Positions 33,570 to 39,388 of a stretch of DNA of 39,388 bases are shown piece by piece (the first letter of the stretch is position 1; every line of letters begins with the position of its first letter). The position numbers and the translations under genes are program-made. Origin of the DNA: JBCCJA01 sp039045975. Its GTDB lineage: Bacteria; Planctomycetota; Planctomycetia; Planctomycetales; Planctomycetaceae. A model generated the notes under the pieces. That model had not been told where the DNA came from. It saw only the letters and a program-made list of their open reading frames with translations, and did not search any database. Location of the stretch: positions 1-39,388 of the forward strand of contig JBCCJA010000037.1 of assembly GCA_039045975.1 (NCBI GenBank), written 5' to 3'.

Positions 33570-34085
33570 TCACAGCCGCCAGAGCAGGTGCTCGAGATCG
33601 GCATGCCTGACCCGGCCCGCTTCGGTCATCCCGAGGGCCCGCGCGACGCCGTTCGACGGCCCGTTCGTCGGCAGCACGAACGCGTGGACGTCTTCACCCG
33701 GAAAGAGTGTCCGGGCCAGCGTGAGGCAGCCTGCCGCCGCCTCGATCGCGTAGCCGTGACGCCGGTGGTCCGGATGCGTGTACCAGCCGAGTTCGACCGC
33801 CTCGAACGGCTCGCCGTCGGGCCAGGGCCTGACGGCCGTTTTGAGCACGCCGTAGCGGCCGACCGGGACGCCGTCGGCCTTCCGCTCGGCGATCCCCATC
33901 CCGCCGGGCCGTGCCCGCTCCGCGACGACGCGTTCGACGTGCGCCTCGACCCATGCCCGCGTCCGGACGAGGTGCTCTGGAAAGTCGGGCACGCCGCGGC
34001 GCGTGGCGTAGATCTCGCAGAGGAAGTCGACGTCTTCCGCGGTGACGTCACGGACCCGGAGGCGGTCGGTTTCCAGGCGGATCAA
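33570..34085 (-). CDS. GNAT acetyltransferase, RimJ/RimL-like
   Basis: The 171-aa protein has the pattern LETDRLRVRDVTAEDVDFL at the N-terminus, then VELGWYTHPDHRRHGYAIEA as motif A, where the acetyl-CoA pyrophosphate loop would be R/Q-x-x-G-x-G/A. It closes with NGPSNGVARALGMTEAG. This is typical of N-terminal or antibiotic-type acetyltransferases; the substrate is unknown. The start is TTG at 34085, 15 bp past the stop of the module C lipoprotein. It appears to be a passenger at the end of module C, as no other module has it. Confidence 0.85.
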   Translation of the reverse strand: MIRLETDRLRVRDVTAEDVDFLCEIYATRRGVPDFPEHLVRTRAWVEAHVERVVAERARPGGMGIAERKADGVPVGRYGVLKTAVRPWPDGEPFEAVELGWYTHPDHRRHGYAIEAAAGCLTLARTLFPGEDVHAFVLPTNGPSNGVARALGMTEAGRVRHADLEHLLWRL

Positions 34086-34100
34086 GCGGATGTGGTCGGT

Positions 34101-34562
34101 TCAGAGGGCGAAGTCGGCCGAGCTCGTTCCTCCCGGCGGGACCTCGAACTGTAACGGCATTCCGGCCTGCGGGACCTCGACGGTCGGTCTCGGTTTCGAA
34201 GACGGCTGCGGCGTCCCCGACTCGTCGAGGGGCTGTTCCCAATATTTGAACGAATCGACGTTCTCTGCCCCGAGGATCGTGACCTCGTGCGGCCCGACGA
34301 AGGCGCCGCGGCGGAAGTTTCCGGTCGCGACCATCAGGTCGAAGCGGCCCTCCTCGTCCGCGAACGCGATCGACCGGGCCCCTTCGCCCTGCGGCTGAAA
34401 CTCGAGATAGACGTTCGCGGCAGGTGTCCCGCCGACGGTGACGAGCCCAGAGACGGTCGCGATCGGCTCGGACTCTCCACAGCCCGCGGCGAGCGTGAGC
34501 ATCAGCCCCATCGCAGTTACTACCTGCGATCGGTTTCCCGCACGAGATGCGTACGTCCGCAT
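34101..34562 (-). CDS. Carboxypeptidase-regulatory-like lipoprotein (module C)
   Basis: The 153-aa protein has a leader ending in lipobox LAAGC. The beta-fold motifs VSGLVTVGGTPAANVYLEFQP and FADEEGRFDLMV and the closing VPPGGTSSADFAL match the module A protein closely. That relationship includes the segment GAENVDSFKYWEQPLDESG against GAESIEQMTQWQPQPDGEG, so A and C lipoproteins are closer to each other than to B. The ATG at 34562 begins the signal sequence. Confidence 0.85.
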   Translation of the reverse strand: MRTYASRAGNRSQVVTAMGLMLTLAAGCGESEPIATVSGLVTVGGTPAANVYLEFQPQGEGARSIAFADEEGRFDLMVATGNFRRGAFVGPHEVTILGAENVDSFKYWEQPLDESGTPQPSSKPRPTVEVPQAGMPLQFEVPPGGTSSADFAL

Positions 34563-34597
34563 AACGACTGCTTTCTTAAAAGTGACGGCAGAGAGAT

Positions 34598-34622
34598 CCG
34601 CCGGGGCCCTAGGCCCCGGCGG
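34598..34622 (-). terminator. Stem-loop between DUF1559 and lipoprotein, module C
   Basis: CCGCCGGGGCC/GGCCCCGGCGG, perfect over 11 bp, with loop CTA. It lies 36 bp past the DUF1559 stop and 36 bp before the lipoprotein start. It is the third example of this slot being occupied by a strong hairpin with unrelated sequence. Confidence 0.65.
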
Positions 34623-34657
34623 AACAGGGTCAAAAGGACGACAAAGATGAACCCCGA

Positions 34658-35827
<1,170 letters not shown>

Positions 35828-35830
35828 AAT

Positions 35831-37207
35831 TTAATCCTCGGAATCGAGAGCAGAAGAGAACGTGCTCTTAACGAGCACACGAAATTGATCGAGCGGCACG
35901 TCGGCGGCCGCGTGGAAATCGAAGGAGACCGTCCGGCCGTCGGCCGAACGACTCACCGCATCCGCGTCCGCCTCGATGCCGCGGCCGTCGCCGGCCTCGA
36001 ACCGGACGCCCGCCGTCGCGAACAGGGCGTCGGTGGTACGCAGTTCCCTGTCGGCCCCGACGATCGCGACGACTTCGTCGTGGAACGTGACCGACCCCGA
36101 ACCGGTCGACTTAAAGGCCGACCCACGGCCGACGTCGTAATGGACCAAATAACTGTCGACCGTCGTCCCGACCGGCAGAGAGGCCGTCGCGCCGTCGATC
36201 CCGACGACGAGGTCTTCGGCGAGCGTCACGCCGGTCGCTTCCGGCATGACGATCGCGCGGCCGCTCGTCTCGAACACCCCGGACCGCAGGTCGAGGCCGA
36301 CGATCGCGCTCGACAGCGGCCGTGCCGCCCCCGAGAACCGCCGCACGCCCCCTTTCGCCGACGCGACGGGCTCGTAAACCGCGTCGAAGTCGAACAGGTT
36401 GCCCGATGCGTCGGCCGACTCCGCGACGTGATCGAGCCGCAGGGTCTGTCCTGCGGTCAGGTCGACGATCTTCGTTTCGACCCCCGCGGCGTCGATCAGT
36501 CGGGCCTCGACCCTGCCTTCGACGACCCGCACCCGCGTCCCGGATGAAAAGTCCTTGTGGACTTGGAAGACGGTCCCGAGGTCGACGATCCGGGCGTCTT
36601 CGGTCGTGACCGTGAAGCCGCGGCCTCCCGGACCGACGCGGCCCGTCACGAAGCCGCGGTCAAGCCGTAACACGCCTTCCGCCGTGACCGACGCCCTGAC
36701 CGGCGCGACCAGGTCGACCGAGACGTCCGACCCGATCTCGACGGTGACGAATCCGGTCTCGACGTTGATCGTCCTGCCGGCGGGGAGGACGTCGTCGATC
36801 TCCAGGGCGGCCGCGGCCCGGGGCCACGTCGTCCCCTCCGCGACCGCGACGACCCGGCCGATCGGCGTGGCCGTCGGCGGGCCGAGTGTGAAGGCCGTGA
36901 CGACCGCCGCGACCGCGGCCGCCACCGACACCGCGGCCGCGAAAATCCCGGCGTAGCGTCGACCGGTCCGCTTGTGTCCGAAAGCCCGGCCGAAGGTGAC
37001 GGCGGCGACCTCTTCGGCCGACTGCCGGTCGGCCGCCTCGAACAGTTCGGCGTGCAGGTCGAGGTGTTCGACGTACGCCTGTACGTGGCCAAGGTCGTCG
37101 CGGAGCAGGTCTGAGAGCCGACGCACCTCCGCCTCGCGGGCCGTGCCGTTGCAAACGGCGTCGGCCAGATCGAGGACTTCCGCCGTCGACTTCCCGTTCT
37201 GGCTCAT
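35831..37207 (-). CDS. FecR-like membrane protein with C-terminal ectodomain (module C)
   Basis: The 458-aa protein has an N-terminal cytoplasmic region and a transmembrane helix (IFAAAVSVAAAVAAVVTAF). The FecR domain has IVDLGTVFQVHKDFSSGTR, and the shared C-terminal domain has LFDFDAVYEPVASAKGG, VDSYLVHYD, SVTFHDEVVAIVGADR and LDQFRVLV. The ATG at 37207 overlaps the sigma stop by 4 bp. It is the closest relative of the module A protein (both have PIGRVVAVAEGT/SVGRVVAVAEGT after the membrane helix). Confidence 0.85.
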   Translation of the reverse strand: MSQNGKSTAEVLDLADAVCNGTAREAEVRRLSDLLRDDLGHVQAYVEHLDLHAELFEAADRQSAEEVAAVTFGRAFGHKRTGRRYAGIFAAAVSVAAAVAAVVTAFTLGPPTATPIGRVVAVAEGTTWPRAAAALEIDDVLPAGRTINVETGFVTVEIGSDVSVDLVAPVRASVTAEGVLRLDRGFVTGRVGPGGRGFTVTTEDARIVDLGTVFQVHKDFSSGTRVRVVEGRVEARLIDAAGVETKIVDLTAGQTLRLDHVAESADASGNLFDFDAVYEPVASAKGGVRRFSGAARPLSSAIVGLDLRSGVFETSGRAIVMPEATGVTLAEDLVVGIDGATASLPVGTTVDSYLVHYDVGRGSAFKSTGSGSVTFHDEVVAIVGADRELRTTDALFATAGVRFEAGDGRGIEADADAVSRSADGRTVSFDFHAAADVPLDQFRVLVKSTFSSALDSED

Positions 37208-37749
37208 TGGACGCCCCCCCGCATCCGCCGCCGGACGCAGTCCGACAGCCGACGCCGGAGCCGATTCAATTTCACGTACAACGCCGCGGCCGACCGGCCC
37301 TCGTCGCGGGCGATCTCCACGACGGTCGATTCCCCCGCGTAGAACCGCATGAGGAACGCCTTGTCGTCGGCCTTCAGACCGTCGAGGCAGCGGCCGAGCT
37401 GCTCACGCCGTAACTCCAGCAGCTCCGACGCCCCGGCCCTGACCTGGGCGATCCGCCTCATGACCGCTTCGTCGAACGTCACGCCCGCCGCCCGACGCGA
37501 CCGCCGCGTGTGGGCCTTCGCCTGCCGGAACGCGACCGTGCAGGCCCAGGCGGTGAAGTTCGTGGACGGGTCGAACTTGTCGAACTTCTCCCAGAGGACG
37601 ACGCAGACGTCTTGGACGACTTCTTCGGCCTCGTCGCGGTGCGGCACGACGGCCAGCACTGACGCGAAGATCCGCCGGTACGAGCCGGCGAACGCCCGCA
37701 TGAAAGCCACCTGCCGGTCGGCCGAGCCGGCGTCAGCAGTCGGCGGCAT
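37204..37749 (-). CDS. ECF RNA polymerase sigma factor (module C)
   Basis: The 181-aa sigma factor has region 2 HRDEAEEVVQDVCVVLWEKFDKF and FTAWACTVAFRQAKAHTRRS, and region 4 ending AALYVKLNRLRRRLSDCVRRR. The ATG at 37749 is chosen because upstream codons of the same frame encode an unrelated basic stretch. It overlaps FecR by 4 bp. The upstream region up to cinA has an AT-rich patch at 37895-37922 suitable for a promoter. Confidence 0.9.
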   Translation of the reverse strand: MPPTADAGSADRQVAFMRAFAGSYRRIFASVLAVVPHRDEAEEVVQDVCVVLWEKFDKFDPSTNFTAWACTVAFRQAKAHTRRSRRAAGVTFDEAVMRRIAQVRAGASELLELRREQLGRCLDGLKADDKAFLMRFYAGESTVVEIARDEGRSAAALYVKLNRLRRRLSDCVRRRMRGGVQ

Positions 37750-37928
37750 GTCGGCGAGATTCACAGGGACTCGGAGTCGAACACGTCTCAATAGAGAAAT
37801 GCGCCGAGGCCCTCGTTCCTTATCAACAGATTCCGATATTCGACCGAAATTCGTCCGGAAGACCGTCAAAGGCTGGTCCGTGTCGAACCGGAAACCTCTT
37901 TGAAAAGAGATTTACATCATTGGCAGTC

Positions 37929-39149
37929 CTACGCGCCGGGCTCGGCGGAGATCGTCCGCCGCAGCAGGTCGATCGCCGCCGACGCGCACCGGCTCCGCGC
38001 GACGAGCGGCTCGCCCGCCGGTACGTGCGTCAGAGAGGACTCCCTGTCGGGCGTGATGACCTTCATCGCTGTCGGGCCGGGTGGAGTGCCCCGTTCACGG
38101 ACCGACGGGTCGGTCGGCTTGCCGACGACGACGATCACGTCGGCACCGAACCGCTCGCGGGCCTCGCCGACGCGGGCTTCGACGTCGTCGTTCTCCGGCA
38201 CGAGCAGGCCGCCCCGCACGATCGCGTCCGACGTGTCCGCGACCGCCAGCCGGTTCGCGACCAACCCGTACGTCCCGCCGTAACCCTCGGTCGGCTCGAC
38301 CGTCGCGACCGTCCAGCCTCGTACCGCCAGCCGATCGATCGCGACCGATTCGAGCGTGTCGTCTTCCTCGCCGAAGACGAGTTCGCCGAGCGTCCGGCGG
38401 ATCCGCACCCGGTCGGCTTCGATCGCTGCCAGACACTCTGATTCCGTTTGCCCACGCGCGACGATCCGCAGCGTGATGACGCCCTCGTGGGCCGTAATCC
38501 CGACCTCCGGCTCGCGGCCGCGGTCGGTCAGATCGCCGAGCAACTCTTCTGTCGCCGACTCGCCGATGCCGAACACGTTGACCCGGGCCGAGCGTATCGC
38601 GACCGCCGCGTCCTTCACCCGCGGCGCGACGAATCCGTGGAACATCGCGTGCATCTCCCGCGGCACGCCCGGCATCGCCGCCGCGTCGCAGCCGGTCTCG
38701 AGACGGCCGTCGGGCCCCGGCAGCCGCAGCCACACGCCGGGGGCGGTGCCGAGAGGGTTCTCGATCGGCGTCGCGCCGGCCGGGAACATCGCCTGGATGC
38801 GGTTCGTCTCCGGCATCGGGCGGCCCCGCCCGGCGAAGAATGCCTCGACCTGCCGCAGCGACTCCGCGTCGAGTTCGAGTGAAACGCCGGCCGCCTCGGC
38901 GAGCGCCTGCCGCGTGAGGTCGTCCTTCGTCGGCCCGAGCCCGCCGCCGATGATCAGCACGTCGGCCCGCGCCGCCGCGTCACGGACCGCCGCGACGATC
39001 GCCGGCAGGTCGTCGCCGATCGTCGTGTGCCGCGTCGTCGTGATCCCGAGCGAGGCGAGCTCCGTACTCAGCCACCGGCTGTTCGTATCGAGCTTCGCCC
39101 CGGTCGTCAGTTCCGTGCCGAGGGCGAGGATTTCCGCGGTGCGGGGCAT
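37929..39149 (-). CDS. cinA: CinA-like protein with diverged C-terminal domain
   Basis: The 406-aa protein has an N-terminal molybdopterin-binding-like CinA domain (AEILALGTELTTGAKLDTNSRWL, IIGGGLGPTKDDLTRQALAE, ETNRIQAMFPAGATPIENPLGTAPG), which matches ADP-ribose pyrophosphatase-type CinA proteins. The C-terminal NMN deamidase domain is present but lacks its signature. Where AESCTGG is expected it reads VEPTEGYGG, and where VTGIAGPDGG is expected it reads VVGKPTDPS. The deamidase activity is therefore probably lost. The ATG at 39149 is used; the longer upstream frame runs through a repeat. Confidence 0.85.
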   Translation of the reverse strand: MPRTAEILALGTELTTGAKLDTNSRWLSTELASLGITTTRHTTIGDDLPAIVAAVRDAAARADVLIIGGGLGPTKDDLTRQALAEAAGVSLELDAESLRQVEAFFAGRGRPMPETNRIQAMFPAGATPIENPLGTAPGVWLRLPGPDGRLETGCDAAAMPGVPREMHAMFHGFVAPRVKDAAVAIRSARVNVFGIGESATEELLGDLTDRGREPEVGITAHEGVITLRIVARGQTESECLAAIEADRVRIRRTLGELVFGEEDDTLESVAIDRLAVRGWTVATVEPTEGYGGTYGLVANRLAVADTSDAIVRGGLLVPENDDVEARVGEARERFGADVIVVVGKPTDPSVRERGTPPGPTAMKVITPDRESSLTHVPAGEPLVARSRCASAAIDLLRRTISAEPGA

Positions 39150-39218
39150 GTTCGGTGGTGATGAGCGAAGGGACCGGAAGCGGGCAGGTCGCACCACCGT
39201 ACTCTTCAGCTGACACAA

Positions 39219-39272
39219 ATCCCTTCTCCCCCGCCCCGGGGGAGAAGATGCCCGCAGGGCAGGTGAGGGGGC
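39219..39272. repeat. CTTCTCCCCC...GGGGGAGAAG dispersed repeat
   Basis: CTTCTCCCCC (39222-39231) and GGGGGAGAAG (39239-39248) form a hairpin, followed by GCCCGCAGGGCAGGTGAGGGGG. Related sequence lies at 165-210, in part at 18943-18956 (CTTCTCCCCCGGGGGAG), and at the window's right end. It is a REP-like element upstream of cinA. Confidence 0.55.
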
Positions 39273-39365
39273 TTCGGCCGGGCTGTGCGAGAAGTGGGCG
39301 ACTGTGATCGTACCCGGGGTCGAGACACGATCGCGTCGGCGGCGGTTCTGCGAAGCACCGTTGTG

Positions 39366-39388
39366 CCCCCTCACCCCGGCCCTCTCCC
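39366..39388. repeat. Truncated C-rich dispersed repeat at window end
   Basis: CCCCCTCACCCCGGCCCTCTCCC matches the first half of the repeat at 165-210 with one difference. The window ends inside it. Contig breaks at multicopy repeats are common, so this element probably caused the right boundary. Confidence 0.6.

Noticed and set aside
31484..33604. Reading the module B FecR gene as one 706-residue protein extending over the sigma gene
   Set aside because: The upstream half is the out-of-frame shadow of the sigma factor. The ATG at 32836, overlapping the sigma stop, is the natural start.
33570..34085. Treating the GNAT gene as a core member of the sigma/FecR/DUF1559 modules
   Set aside because: It follows only module C, while A and B lack it, so it is better seen as a passenger.

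Overview
The window is a high-GC chromosomal fragment from a planctomycete, probably order Planctomycetales; the genus cannot be read from the sequence. The evidence is five DUF1559 prepilin-like genes (leader GFTLIELLVV followed by the CKNNLKQLGL block), ECF sigma factors paired with FecR-type membrane proteins, a DUF1080 protein and small carboxypeptidase-regulatory-like lipoproteins. Bases 1-67 are a pure C run, most likely a contig-end sequencing artefact. No rRNA, tRNA, CRISPR array or prophage was seen.

Layout. 0.3-4.2 kb: bioA, whose 5' end has received a RAYT transposase gene bounded by two perfect palindromes; then mdh and a secreted DUF1080 protein. 4.7-7.7 kb: a TadE-TadE-TadG/vWA operon. 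7.9-13.6 kb: mscL, then a tightly overlapping minus-strand series dus-maf-PDZ protein-acyltransferase, with an MFS transporter upstream. 13.7-19 kb: a solitary degenerate DUF1559 gene, a DUF2306 membrane protein, a BtaB-like methyltransferase, an HD-like protein next to a heptanucleotide repeat, a small hypothetical gene, a kinase-like gene broken by a REPIN-type palindrome, and an LCM-family methyltransferase. 19-25.2 kb: two JmjC/cupin-like oxygenase paralogues flanking a DUF1559-lipoprotein pair, an mntR-type regulator and a small membrane protein; then a 15-bp repeat array and a zinc metallopeptidase. 25.4-37.8 kb: three consecutive paralogous modules, all on the minus strand, each reading ECF sigma, FecR-like protein, DUF1559 prepilin, intergenic stem-loop, lipoprotein; a GNAT gene sits between the second and third. 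37.9-39.1 kb: cinA.

Two themes stand out. First, small palindromic elements of at least three families have altered genes here. A RAYT/REP unit is fused in frame to bioA. A 104-bp element with terminal inverted repeats lies in frame in the leader of one DUF1559 prepilin, and two more copies sit just behind bioA and dus. A REPIN splits a kinase-like gene. Second, the three tandem sigma/FecR/DUF1559/lipoprotein modules look like parallel surface-signalling cassettes. The sigma and FecR reading frames overlap by 4 bp in each module, and the FecR proteins carry a C-terminal domain resembling ectodomains of PEP-CTERM proteins. The function of these modules is inference; the gene order and overlaps are read directly.
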